64,000 nt of DNA from Desulfomicrobium baculatum DSM 4028 (GCF_000023225.1 NC_013173.1:2730501-2794500); one strand, 5' to 3'; shown: positions 54,901-63,225, counted from the stretch's first letter. A program made the numbers and translations. The notes: a model not told the origin generated them from the sequence alone.

Positions 54901-57599
54901 CCACCGCCGCCGTCCAGGTTGTCAGCGCCGTCGCCGCCGTCCAGAACATTGTTCCATCCGTTGCCCGTGATGCTATCGTCATACTGCGAACCAGTGACGT
55001 TCTCGATGCTCACCAGGGTGTCACCCAGGGCGTGGTTGCCGTCGCCGCCGCCGGTCTGCGCCGTGCTCAGGCTCAGATTCACATTCACCCATGTAGAGCT
55101 GGCGCTGTAGTCCGCCGTGTCGGTCTCCGTTCCACCGTCCAGGAGGTCAGCACCGGCACCGCCGACCAGGGTGTCGTTGTTTGAGGCTCCATAGAGACTG
55201 TCGTCGCCGTCGCCGCCAAGCAGGAGGTTCTTGTCTCTGCCGCCGTAGAGGGTGTCGGTGCCCGCGCCGCCATCCAGAGTGTCGTCGCCATAGGCGGCCC
55301 TGACATCGTCATTGCCGTCCATGCCGTACAGGTAGTCCGTTCCGTTGCTGCCGATAATGGTATCGTTGTGGTTCGAGCCGATGACGCGCTCGATGCTAAC
55401 CAGAGTGTCGCCCTGGGCGTCGCCACCGGACTGGGTGCCAGCGCGCCGCAGGTCGATGTTCACTGCCGCACTGCTCGCGCTGTAGTCCGCCGTGTCGGTC
55501 TCCGTCCCGCCGTCCAGCAGGTCCGCCCCGGCTCCACCGGCCAGGGTGTCGTTGTTGCCCTGACCGTAGAGCTTGTCGTCGCCATCGCCGCCAAGCAGGA
55601 GGTTTGTGCCCGTAGCGCCCCACAGGGTGTCGGCGCCAGCTCCGCCATCCAGAGTGTCATTGCCATAGGCGGCCCTGACATCGTCATTGCCGTCCATGCC
55701 GTACAGGTAGTCCGTTCCGTTGCTGCCGATAATGGTATCGTTGTGGTTCGAGCCGATGACGCGCTCGATGCCGACCAGAGTGTCGCCCTGGGCGTCGCCG
55801 CCGGACTGGGCGCCAGCGCGCCGCAGGTCGATGTTCACAGCCGCGTCGCTGGCGCTGTAGCTGGCCGTGTCAGTGTATGTTCCGCCGTCCAGGAGGTCCG
55901 CCCCGGCACCGCCCATTAGGAAGTCGAAGCCGGCACCGCCATACAGGGAGTCGTCGCCGCCGCCACCGTACAAGGTGTCGGCAGCGTTCAGACCGGAAAG
56001 CACATTGTCATTGCCATCGCCGGTGAGCTTGTCACCATAATTCGATCCGGTGAGGTTTTCTATTCCCGTAAGCACATCGTCTTTAGCATCATTCAATAAG
56101 CCTGGTCCGCCGACACCCGGCTGGGTCTGGCCGCCGCCCTGGCGGTTCAGGTCCACGTCGACCCCCAAGCCGCTGCTTTCATAGCTGACCGTGTCTACGC
56201 CCGCGCCGCCGTCCAGGGTGTCGCCATGGACACCACCCCGCAGGATGTCATCACCGTCGCCGCCGGACAGACTGTTGTTGCCGCTTCCGCCGACCAGGGA
56301 GTCGTTGCCGCTCAGGCCGGAGAGCACGTTGTTCTGACCGTTGCCAATGAGCGTATCGTTGAAGTCCGAGCCCGTGAGATTCTCAATGCCCGTCAGTAAG
56401 TCGCCCTCGGCATCGCCACCGCTCTGGGCCGTGGTCAAATTCAGGTCCACCCGTACCGCCGCATCGCTGCAGAAGTAGTCGGCCGTGTCTATGCCTGCGC
56501 CGCCGTCCAAGGTGTCAACGCCGACCCAGCCATACAGGAGGTCGTTGCCGTCGCCGCCAAGCAGGAGGATCTTGCCGACCCCTCCGCTCATGGTGTCGTT
56601 GCCATCGCCGCCGTCAAGGGTGCAATCCCCACTCGCCGTGCTACCTCCCAAGATGTCATTGCCTGCGCCCCCGGAGAGAGAATCATTGCCGCCGCCGCTC
56701 AACAAGAAGTCATTGCCAGCCCCTCCGTACAGGGTGTCATTGCCCGCGTAGCCGGACATGAGGTCGTCGCCGTCGCCGCCGTACAGGATGTCGTTGCCAT
56801 AGCCACCGTCCATGTAGTCGCCGCCGTCGCCGCCCTCCAAGGTGTCGTCGCCGTCGCCGCCCTCCATGTAGTCGGAGAAAGCGCCATCGCCACCGTACAG
56901 GGAATCATTACCACCGGCCCCGCCATGCATGGTGTCTTCGCCGTCACCGCCATCCAGGGAATCATCGCCGTCGCCGCCATCCAAGGAGTCGTCGTCGCTG
57001 CCGCCATGCAGAGTGTCGTCGCCGCCAAGGCCACGCAGGGTGTCGTGACCGCCACCCCCGTCCAGCATGTTCGCCACGTCAGCACCGGTAAGACTGTCGT
57101 GGAAGATTGAGCCGACGACATTTTCTATGCCGATGAGCACATCGTCCCCGATGCCGTAGTTGATCTTGGCCGTGCCCAGGCCCAGGTCTACCGTGACCCC
57201 CCAGAAGCCCCTGGTACTGTAGTCGACCATGTCGATCCCGTCGCCGCCGTCCAGGGTGTCGCCGCCCGCCCAGCTGACCAGAGTGTCGTCGCCATCGCCG
57301 CCATGCAAAGCGTCCCTATCATAATAGAAGCCGATGCCGCCGTTCAGCAGGTCGTTGCCTGCTCCGCCGTACAACGTGTCGTGGCCGCTGCCTCCATACA
57401 GGGTGTCGGCGCCCATGCCGCCGAACAGAGTATCCGATTGGTAGGTGCCATGAAAAATGTACCCGACGTTGTTGGCCTCATCGGTTGGGAGATTACTGTC
57501 GCCAACGCCCAAGGCACTCTGACCGGGAGTGGCGTACTCGTTCAACGGCTGCAACTGCGCCTCGGTTTTGAGATTGTTGTCCGATTCGTTGTAACTCAT
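51945..57599 (-). CDS. Large RTX-repeat (hemolysin-type calcium-binding) secreted protein
   Basis: 1884 aa. After a ~50-residue non-repetitive N-terminus without a Sec signal, the protein consists almost wholly of GGxGxDxLx nonapeptide repeats, interrupted by longer modules such as GDTLVxIE(R/N)VxGSxxxDxI. The last ~120 residues differ (DGSGVTLDLSALVTAAKITGIERIDITGG... ending LNIIHS) and resemble the C-terminal domains of type I-secreted adhesins. It should be exported by a type I ABC system and fold with calcium. No ABC, MFP or TolC genes lie in the window. Start 57599 is chosen because GGGAG precedes it; the frame is open to 57698. The catalytic or binding role is unknown. Confidence 0.88.
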   Translation of the reverse strand: MSYNESDNNLKTEAQLQPLNEYATPGQSALGVGDSNLPTDEANNVGYIFHGTYQSDTLFGGMGADTLYGGSGHDTLYGGAGNDLLNGGIGFYYDRDALHGGDGDDTLVSWAGGDTLDGGDGIDMVDYSTRGFWGVTVDLGLGTAKINYGIGDDVLIGIENVVGSIFHDSLTGADVANMLDGGGGHDTLRGLGGDDTLHGGSDDDSLDGGDGDDSLDGGDGEDTMHGGAGGNDSLYGGDGAFSDYMEGGDGDDTLEGGDGGDYMDGGYGNDILYGGDGDDLMSGYAGNDTLYGGAGNDFLLSGGGNDSLSGGAGNDILGGSTASGDCTLDGGDGNDTMSGGVGKILLLGGDGNDLLYGWVGVDTLDGGAGIDTADYFCSDAAVRVDLNLTTAQSGGDAEGDLLTGIENLTGSDFNDTLIGNGQNNVLSGLSGNDSLVGGSGNNSLSGGDGDDILRGGVHGDTLDGGAGVDTVSYESSGLGVDVDLNRQGGGQTQPGVGGPGLLNDAKDDVLTGIENLTGSNYGDKLTGDGNDNVLSGLNAADTLYGGGGDDSLYGGAGFDFLMGGAGADLLDGGTYTDTASYSASDAAVNIDLRRAGAQSGGDAQGDTLVGIERVIGSNHNDTIIGSNGTDYLYGMDGNDDVRAAYGNDTLDGGAGADTLWGATGTNLLLGGDGDDKLYGQGNNDTLAGGAGADLLDGGTETDTADYSASSAAVNIDLRRAGTQSGGDAQGDTLVSIERVIGSNHNDTIIGSNGTDYLYGMDGNDDVRAAYGDDTLDGGAGTDTLYGGRDKNLLLGGDGDDSLYGASNNDTLVGGAGADLLDGGTETDTADYSASSTWVNVNLSLSTAQTGGGDGNHALGDTLVSIENVTGSQYDDSITGNGWNNVLDGGDGADNLDGGGGRDTLDGGAGNDFLLGGADNDSLYGGDWNFSDTLDGGDGDDTLDGGAGRDSLLGGAGDDSLYGGDEDFFDTLDGGDGDDTLNGGEAYDSLLGGAGNDSLYGGNESWNDTLDGGAGNDTLVGGAGSDLLDGGTETDTADYSASSTWVNIDMNLATEQTGGGDGNHALGDTLVSIENVTGSQYDDSITGNGWNNVLDGGDGADILDGGAGRDNLNGGAGNDSLDGGAGDDFLLGGAGNDSLYGGERNFSDTLDGGDGYDTLDGGTGDDSLLGGAGNDSLYGGDWNFADTLDGGDGDDTLNGGEAYDSLLGGAGNDFLYGGNESWNDTLDGGAGNDILVGGAGADVLDGGTETDTADYSASDAAVQVNLNLTTAQTGGHAKGDVLTGIENLTGSNHNDVLTGDGRANVLYGGDGNDQLIGGAGADLLNGGAGNDTADYSTSSAAVNIDLRRTGAQSGGDAQGDTLVGIERVIGSNHNDTIIGSNGTDYLYGMDGNDDVRAAYGDDTLDGGAGNDSLWGAKDVNLLLGGDGDDKLYGQGNNDTLVGGAGADLLDGGTETDTADYSASSTWVNIDMNLATAQTGGGDGNHALGDTLVSIENVTGSQYDDSITGNGWNNVLDGGDGADTLYGGGGHDTLNGGAGNDSLYGGVEAQYDHLDGGSGNDTLDGGAGNDFLLGGAGNDSLYGGDWNFVDTLDGGDGDDTLDGGEGRDSLLGGAGNDSLYGGFEAYSDHLYGGSGADTLDGGAGYDFLLGGDGNDSLYGGERNFSDTLDGGDGDDTLDGGYGRDSLLGGAGNDFLYGGNESWNDTLDGGAGNDTLDGGAGNDVLYGGGGIDSLFGDAGNDILHLNPATTGLLDGSGTILPTHIGMLDGGAGTDTLVLDGHDGSGVTLDLSALVTAAKITGIERIDITGGDDDNNILTLKASDVFATSGGNSLYIDGDAGDRVTTTDTGWTASVDVTMNGQAYHHYVNESYNLYVDADIGQLNIIHS

Positions 57600-57719
57600 G
57601 ATCACTCCCGTGATTTTGAATGTGTCGCTTTCCGTGACTGCCCCGCAAAAAAACATAAAATACGCGGCATAACAAACAGAATACTTTTTTATAACCATTA
57701 GAGTTCAAATAAAAAGCAA

Positions 57720-57840
57720 TCAATACAATTTGGTAACTACATTATCACTTCAAATTATCCGAATTTATATATTCAATAGATGAAACAAAATACTCTTCAT
57801 GAATGAGTATAGAACAATTTTATACGTACTCATTTGAAGA
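57720..57840. other. AT-rich region upstream of the RTX gene
   Basis: This stretch is conspicuously AT-rich against a GC-rich background. It includes the inverted repeat ATACTC-TTCATGAAT-GAGTAT (57790-57810), whose centre TTCATGAA is itself palindromic. It probably contains the RTX promoter on the minus strand, but I cannot single out hexamers. The remaining 57600-58056 gap holds repeat copy C and no convincing gene. Confidence 0.5.
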
Positions 57841-57959
57841 ATGTCATCGCGTCGCAGGCAGGGTTATGCGAAGAGAACTGAAGACCGGGGGCTCGAAGTG
57901 GCTATCTTCGATTTTGGAAGAGCGCGGGACGATTCCGCAAAAAAAAACGCAAGGGCAAA

Positions 57960-58009
57960 ACAAAACCCTCGCCGAAAATTACGGCGAGGGTTTGTCAGAA
58001 GTCTGAGCC
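57960..58009 (-). repeat. Dispersed terminator-like repeat, copy C
   Basis: ACAAAACCCTCGCCG / CGGCGAGGGTTTGT hairpin, followed on the plus strand by CAGAAGTCTGAGCC. On the minus strand it lies 48-97 nt after the stop of the gene at 58057, with a T-containing tail. Confidence 0.75.
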
Positions 58010-58010
58010 T

Positions 58011-58027
58011 CCCCCGAATTATCGGGG
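58011..58027 (-). terminator. Small hairpin after the AAA_26 gene
   Basis: CCCCGA-ATTA-TCGGGG forms a perfect 6-bp stem 30 nt beyond the stop of the minus-strand gene, next to repeat copy C. The two probably act together as a transcription end. Confidence 0.45.
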
Positions 58028-58056
58028 TCTGGCAGCACGTTATGGATAGCCGGGTC

Positions 58057-59118
58057 TTAAATCCCCAGACTTTCCTTCATATACTGGAAGTCGATGATGG
58101 AGCTGACCAGCTGGGAGCCGTGCTGGATCTTGATCACGTCGCGCAGCTTGTGCCGGGACAGGATGGCTTCCATCTTCTTGGCCACGGTGAAGGTGTCGTC
58201 GCGGACTACCACGATGGGCACTTCCAGCACCTCGGCCCGGGTCATGATGATGTCGTTGGGGTAGAGGTTGCCGGTCAGGACCAGGCACTGGCACTGTCCT
58301 TCCAGGGCCACCAGCTGCACGTCGGAGCGGTCGCCGCCGACGATGATCGCGGACTTCTTGCTCTTGCGGAAATGGGTCATGAAGTTCTCGACCTGCATGG
58401 TGCCGATCAGAAAATTTTCCACCACCCGCTCGGACTTGTCCTGCGCGGTGATGATCTTGCCGCCCAGACGGTCGGCCAGGTCCGCGACCTTGATGGCGCC
58501 CATGAGCGGGTCGGACGGGATCTTGCCCAGAACCTTGATGCCCTTGCTCTCCATGAATGGGTGCAGAAGGGAATCAAGCTCTTCCTTGAAAGCCGGGGGA
58601 ATGTCGTTCAGGAGCACGCCAAGGAGCTGTTCCCCGAGCAGTTCCTTCATGGCGATGAGATAGTCGTAATTCAGCTCTTTAACGTAGCGATCAATGATGA
58701 TGGACTTGATGCCCAAAGATTTGACGACGCTGATCCCGTCCACGCCGCAATACTTGCCGGAGTACATGCTGCCCGATCCGGCCACGATCATGACGTCCTT
58801 GTTCTTGCCGAGCGTTTCGTATGCGTCCTTGATCCGTGGCATCAGGTCTTCACATTTTCCCGTGAAGGCCTTCATCTTGAAATCCTGATCCACGACCACC
58901 GGAGTGACCAGGGCGGGGTTTTCGCTCAGCCCCAGAATATCCTGTACGAAGAACGCGTCGGCATCGCCCAGCACGCCGTTCTTTTCCTGCGGCAAGGCTC
59001 CTACCGGCTTCATGTATCCGACCCGGTAGCCCTCTTTTTGCAGCTTGAGCCCGATCCCCATGGCAATCATGTTTTTCCCGGAATAGCCGGATGTCGCCCC
59101 TACATAAATTCCTACCAT
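58057..59118 (-). CDS. AAA_26/DRTGG-domain protein (phosphotransacetylase-N-terminus-like)
   Basis: 353 aa. The N-terminal half resembles dethiobiotin synthetase/BioD-type P-loop proteins (GATSGYSGKNMIAMGIG, residues 7-23); the DRTGG domain (about 205-320) includes IIVGGDRSDVQLVALE. Pta enzymes carry the same two domains before their catalytic part, which is absent here. Its neighbour, 49 bp upstream on the same strand, is an acyl-CoA synthetase, so a regulatory or nucleotide-sensing role in acetyl-CoA metabolism is plausible but unproven. Confidence 0.8.
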   Translation of the reverse strand: MVGIYVGATSGYSGKNMIAMGIGLKLQKEGYRVGYMKPVGALPQEKNGVLGDADAFFVQDILGLSENPALVTPVVVDQDFKMKAFTGKCEDLMPRIKDAYETLGKNKDVMIVAGSGSMYSGKYCGVDGISVVKSLGIKSIIIDRYVKELNYDYLIAMKELLGEQLLGVLLNDIPPAFKEELDSLLHPFMESKGIKVLGKIPSDPLMGAIKVADLADRLGGKIITAQDKSERVVENFLIGTMQVENFMTHFRKSKKSAIIVGGDRSDVQLVALEGQCQCLVLTGNLYPNDIIMTRAEVLEVPIVVVRDDTFTVAKKMEAILSRHKLRDVIKIQHGSQLVSSIIDFQYMKESLGI

Positions 59119-59167
59119 ATTCCCTCCCGATCAGGACTGCGAAATTATTTTCCGATCAACGGCCCGA

Positions 59168-61261
59168 CTATTCAGACTGAGGCAAAAGAGACATTCGCGC
59201 CCCGGCCACCCAGGCCCCCCTTGACGTGACCAGAACAGGATCGAATTCCAGGGTGTAGATTTCAGGAAAATCCAGCGTCATCTGCGACACGGTCAACAAT
59301 ACATCCTCAAGAGCCCTCAAGTCCAGCGCGTCGCGCCCGCGCTCCCGCTTGAGCAGAGAAAAAACCTTGAGCTCCCGCATCATCCCTGCTGCGTCCTCCA
59401 GCGACAAGGGCGCAAGACGCATCGAGTACTCCTGGAAAATATCCGCCTGGCTGCCCGACAGCCCGAAGCGGATCAGCGGGCCGAATTTCGGATCGCGCTG
59501 AACCCGGATGCAAACTTCCGCCGGTTTTCCGAGAATCATTTCCTGAACCAGACAACCCGAGATAAAGGCTTCGCTGCGCTGGCACTGCACGCGCGAGGTC
59601 AACTGCGCAAAGCCCTGACGCACCGCTTCGGAAGTCTGCAGATTGACCTCCACGCCGCCCACATCGCTTTTGTATTCGATATGCGGAGACGCGATCTTCA
59701 GCGCCACGGAGCAGGCCAGCCGCTTGGCAATCTTGACCGCGCTTTTGCTGGTCCGGGCCAGCTCCGTGCGGGGAAAGCCCAATTCATAGGCCATGAGCAG
59801 GGGTTGCACCTCGAAGCCGAACAACTCCGTTTTGCGGGCATCCAGGCAATCCTGCAAGAAACGCTCGGCCTTGGCCTTGTCTCGGCGGTAACAGACCTCG
59901 ACCGGGTAGGACTTGGTCTTCCACCCGGCATAGCGCAACATGGCCTCAAAGCTGGCCAGCGCTGCCTTGGGGTTCGAATAGCACGGCAAGCCATGACGCT
60001 GCAGAAAACGTTTCTCCTCCATCACCCCTTCCTGACCGATCAGGCAGACCGCCACGGCCTTGCCTACCGCTCTGGGCAAGGCGACCAGTTCGCGCACTAT
60101 GGCCGGCAGGTCCACGCCAAGTCCCGGCGCTATGACCAGCAGGGCCATCTGAATCTGCCGATCCTTGAGTACCGTGTCCAAAGCCTGGGCGTACTGCACA
60201 GGCGTGGCGTCCATGCCGATATCCACAAGATTGGATGTCTGCGCATGGCGGGGAAGAATATCGACCAGGCGGGCGGCCGTATCACGGCCAAGGCGCGGAA
60301 GGATGAGGCTGGTTCCGGCCATGCCGTCGGCGGCCAGGATCCCGGCCCCACCGGAATTGGTGACAATGGCCAGATTCGGCCCCTTGGGCAGCGGCTGGGT
60401 GCCGAACATGCGTGCCAAATCAAACAGCGAGGAGAGATTGTCCACCTGGATGATGCCCGCCTGCTTGAGCGCCGTCTGGTAGGCCCGTTCCGACCCGGTC
60501 AGGGCCCCTACATGGGAAGAAATTGCCTTCTGACCGTGTTCGGTCATGCCGGCCTGCAGCATGATGACCGGCTTCTCGTGGGTGATGGTCTGGCTGATGC
60601 GCGCGAAACGACGGCCGTTGTTCATGCCTTCAAGATATCCGATGATGACGCTGGTCTGCGGGTCTTCGGCCAGAAATTGCAGCATGGACGCTTCATCAAT
60701 GACAGCGCGGTTGCCGAGGCTTGCGAACTTGGAGAATCCGATTTCCTCGCTTGCGGCCCAATCCAGGATGGCGTTGCACATGGACCCGGACGGCGAGAAA
60801 AAGGCGATATTGCCTTGGCTGGGCAGACGGGCGATGAGCGATGCGTTCAAGTGATCGGCCCAGGAGGCCACGCCCAGGCAGTTGGGACCAAGCAGGGTCA
60901 GATTCCGGCGTTCAGCCAGCTGGATGATGGATTCTTCAAGGTAGTAGCCCTGCCCCCCGATCTCCCGGAATCCGGCGGAGGTGATGATGACCGCCTTGAC
61001 GCCCATATCCGCGACCTGCTCCAGGGCTTCAAGCACGAACTCCGGAGCAAGGCAGACCACGGCAAGATCGACCCCTTTCAAATCGTCAAGGGCGCGCGGG
61101 TCTTTCTGGGAGGTCCAATTGACGGAAACAATCCTCCCCTGATACCCCCAGCCTTCAAGATTTGAAAGCACTACACGGGCCAAGGCTCCTGCGCTGTCGA
61201 AAGATCCGACAACGGCGATGGCTTGGGGAGAAAAAAGGGCGTGAAGATAATCGTCTCTCAT
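59168..61261 (-). CDS. Acetyl/acyl-CoA synthetase (ADP-forming), fused alpha-beta
   Basis: 697 aa. The N-terminal CoA-binding and ligase part (AIAVVGSFDSAG; LGPNCLGVASW; FFSPSGSMCNAILDWA; SSHVGALTGSERAY with the likely phospho-His) is fused to a C-terminal ATP-grasp domain (ALKIASPHIEYKSDVGGVEVNL...). Such enzymes make ATP from acyl-CoA in anaerobes. ATG 61261 is chosen over the open frame to 61300 because AAGG precedes it and the Rossmann strand follows. Together with the AAA_26 gene it suggests an acetyl-CoA/energy unit. Confidence 0.88.
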   Translation of the reverse strand: MRDDYLHALFSPQAIAVVGSFDSAGALARVVLSNLEGWGYQGRIVSVNWTSQKDPRALDDLKGVDLAVVCLAPEFVLEALEQVADMGVKAVIITSAGFREIGGQGYYLEESIIQLAERRNLTLLGPNCLGVASWADHLNASLIARLPSQGNIAFFSPSGSMCNAILDWAASEEIGFSKFASLGNRAVIDEASMLQFLAEDPQTSVIIGYLEGMNNGRRFARISQTITHEKPVIMLQAGMTEHGQKAISSHVGALTGSERAYQTALKQAGIIQVDNLSSLFDLARMFGTQPLPKGPNLAIVTNSGGAGILAADGMAGTSLILPRLGRDTAARLVDILPRHAQTSNLVDIGMDATPVQYAQALDTVLKDRQIQMALLVIAPGLGVDLPAIVRELVALPRAVGKAVAVCLIGQEGVMEEKRFLQRHGLPCYSNPKAALASFEAMLRYAGWKTKSYPVEVCYRRDKAKAERFLQDCLDARKTELFGFEVQPLLMAYELGFPRTELARTSKSAVKIAKRLACSVALKIASPHIEYKSDVGGVEVNLQTSEAVRQGFAQLTSRVQCQRSEAFISGCLVQEMILGKPAEVCIRVQRDPKFGPLIRFGLSGSQADIFQEYSMRLAPLSLEDAAGMMRELKVFSLLKRERGRDALDLRALEDVLLTVSQMTLDFPEIYTLEFDPVLVTSRGAWVAGARMSLLPQSE

Positions 61262-61272
61262 GGAGAACCTTA

Positions 61273-62001
61273 ATGTCACTGGAAGTTCCAACGGATGCAC
61301 TGCAGGCGCTGCAGAATGAAATCCATTATGAATTCAAGCAAGTCAAGCTTTTAATCCAAGCCCTCACCCACAGTTCTCACGCCAATGAACATGGCTGTCC
61401 GCATAACGAAAGGCTCGAATTTCTTGGCGATGCGGTTCTGGAACTGGCCGTATCCCAGGAATTATTTCGTAAATTTCCGGAAGTACAGGAAGGCCACCTG
61501 ACCAAAATGCGCTCGGCGCTGGTCAGCGAGGGCGCGCTCGCGCAGGCGGCCCGAAGGATTCACCTTGGCGCGTGCCTGCTTCTGGGCCGTGGGGAAGATG
61601 TGCAGGGCGGTAGAGAAAAAAATTCCGTGCTGAGCGATGCGCTTGAAGCGGTACTGGGCGCTGTCTACCTTGACGGAGGACTGGAGCGCGCGATCACATG
61701 CGTCAATTTTTTGTATGCGGGGCAGTGGCCAACGCCGCCGGAGACATTTCGCCCTCGGGATTTCAAGAGCCTGCTGCAGGAAGCCACCCAGCGCATCTGG
61801 AAAGCCAGGCCTTCATATGCATTGCGCGAGAGCCATGGCCCGGAACACGCCAAACAGTACACCGTTGTCGTCACCATGCCGGACAAGACCGAGGTGGAAT
61901 GTGAGGAGCGCAGCATGCGCAAGGCAGAGCAGGGCGCGGCAGAACAGGCACTCGTGCAGTTGCGCAAACGCTTTCCGGATCTTTTCGAACAGGATGTGTA
62001 A
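61273..62001 (+). CDS. rnc: Ribonuclease III
   Basis: Double-strand-specific endoribonuclease for rRNA and mRNA processing; 242 aa. The signature ERLEFLGDAVLEL (46-58) with catalytic Glu/Asp residues and a C-terminal dsRNA-binding domain (about 165-235, FKSLLQEATQRIWKARPSYALRESHGPEHAK) are intact. ATG 61273 is preceded by GGAG (61262-61265). The start codons of rnc and the divergent acyl-CoA synthetase are 11 bp apart. Confidence 0.95.
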   Translation: MSLEVPTDALQALQNEIHYEFKQVKLLIQALTHSSHANEHGCPHNERLEFLGDAVLELAVSQELFRKFPEVQEGHLTKMRSALVSEGALAQAARRIHLGACLLLGRGEDVQGGREKNSVLSDALEAVLGAVYLDGGLERAITCVNFLYAGQWPTPPETFRPRDFKSLLQEATQRIWKARPSYALRESHGPEHAKQYTVVVTMPDKTEVECEERSMRKAEQGAAEQALVQLRKRFPDLFEQDV

Positions 62002-62037
62002 GGCCGGATGCATCGGCGCGAGGCATCGCAAAGAAAC

Positions 62038-62070
62038 AAGCCGGGGCCAAACGCCCCGGCTTTGTCTTTG
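62038..62070. terminator. Bidirectional terminator between rnc and the second flagellin
   Basis: AAGCCGGGGC (62038-62047) and GCCCCGGCTT (62053-62062) form a perfect 10-bp stem with a 5-nt loop, with TTGTC on one side and TTGTTTC on the other strand. It serves the convergent rnc and flagellin genes. Confidence 0.85.
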
Positions 62071-62098
62071 ATCATTGCCTTTGCCGATAAATCCCCGA

Positions 62099-63025
62099 TT
62101 AACCCTGCATGAGCTGCATGGCCATCTGCGGCAGCTGGTTGGCCTGAGCGAGCATGGCCACCGCAGACTGGGTCAGGATCTGATTGCGCACGAATTCCGT
62201 CATTTCCTGGGCCACATCCACGTCGGAGATGCGGGATTCCGCAGCCTGCAGATTCTCGGCCTGGATCGTCAGGTTGGTGATGGTGTTCTCCAGACGGTTC
62301 TGCAGAGAACCCAGACTGGCCCGAATTTTATCCTTGGATATGATGGCGTTGTTGATGGCGTCGAGCGCCTGCTGCGCACCCTGCTGGGTGGAGATGCTGA
62401 AGCCGGCACTGGAAATACTGCGGTCGGACTGATTGCCGACGCCAAGCGCCGAGGCCGTGGAGTTGCCGATGGCGATGTAATAGTAATCCTCGCTGCTGTC
62501 ATTGCCGGTGCCAAAATGGATCTTCAGGGCTCCGCGGGCCTGCAAGCCGGCTCCGCTATGATCGAGCCTCCATTCCGCAGCATTCTGGTTCGAGGAAGAA
62601 AGATTTCCGTTGAGCAGGTAGATTCCGTTGAAATCCGTGGCATTGGCGATTCGGGTGATTTCCGAAGCCATGGCCTGATACTCCGAATCGATGATCAGAC
62701 GCTGATCCGAACCGTAGGTGCCGGTGGCTGCCTGGGTGGCCAGTTCCTTCATGCGGATCAACTTTTCATCGATGACCTGCAGAGCGCCGTCGGCAGTCTG
62801 AATCATGGAGATGGCGTCATTGGCGTTGCGGACACCCTGGTTGAGGGATGCGATATCGGCGCGCATCAACTCGCGGATGGCCAGGCCTGCCGCGTCATCG
62901 GCGGCGGTGCCCACGCGCAATCCGGAGGAAAGACGCCGGGTCGAGGTTGCCAAGTTACTATACGAAGTGGACAGGTTCCTGGCGGAGTTCATCGCCATCA
63001 AGTTGTGATTTATGACCAAAGACAT
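62099..63025 (-). CDS. fliC: Flagellin (second copy)
   Basis: 308 aa; close paralogue of the flagellin at 9385-10332, identical over long stretches of the D0/D1 helices (SLVINHNLMAMN; DDAAGLAIRELMRADIASLNQGVRNANDAI) and differing most in the central segment. Start 63025 follows AAGGAGGA. Its promoter is of sigma-54 type, unlike the sigma-28 promoter of the first copy, so the two may be made at different times or positions in the filament. Confidence 0.95.
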   Translation of the reverse strand: MSLVINHNLMAMNSARNLSTSYSNLATSTRRLSSGLRVGTAADDAAGLAIRELMRADIASLNQGVRNANDAISMIQTADGALQVIDEKLIRMKELATQAATGTYGSDQRLIIDSEYQAMASEITRIANATDFNGIYLLNGNLSSSNQNAAEWRLDHSGAGLQARGALKIHFGTGNDSSEDYYYIAIGNSTASALGVGNQSDRSISSAGFSISTQQGAQQALDAINNAIISKDKIRASLGSLQNRLENTITNLTIQAENLQAAESRISDVDVAQEMTEFVRNQILTQSAVAMLAQANQLPQMAMQLMQG

Positions 63026-63060
63026 ATAAGATCCTCCTTACGCTGGTATGCTCGCGACAT

Positions 63061-63076
63061 TGCACACAGAATGCCA
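63061..63076 (-). promoter_or_regulatory. Sigma-54 type promoter for the second flagellin
   Basis: On the minus strand TGGCAT-N5-GTGCA keeps the GG-N10-GC spacing and has single mismatches in each element. It lies 35 nt before the flagellin start codon. Confidence 0.6.
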
Positions 63077-63162
63077 TTTATAATTTATTCTTTATTTTCA
63101 AAGTGTTAATTTTAAAAACTACACAGCGTCCGCCCAAAGAGGTCAAAATTGCCTCTCGCGCC

Positions 63163-63189
63163 TAAAGTTTTCTCCCCTCTGGACGATTA
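63163..63189 (+). promoter_or_regulatory. Sigma-28 (FliA) promoter for flaG
   Basis: TAAAGTTT (63163-63170), an 11-nt spacer and GACGATTA (63182-63189) match the consensus TAAAGTTT-N11-GCCGATAA at 14 of 16 positions. It lies 36 nt before flaG. Confidence 0.8.
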
Positions 63190-63225
63190 GTATGATGTAC
63201 TCATCCATCAAGAGGAGGCCCCGCC

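Noticed and set aside
52014-55919. Long plus-strand open frames antisense to the RTX gene, rich in VQGVVA and SAAQQ repeats
   Set aside because: They are reverse-complement shadows of the GGxGxDxLx repeats; low-complexity and without ribosome sites.
57803-58006. 67-residue plus-strand frame beginning MSIEQFYTYSF
   Set aside because: It runs straight through terminator-like repeat C and has no recognisable family.
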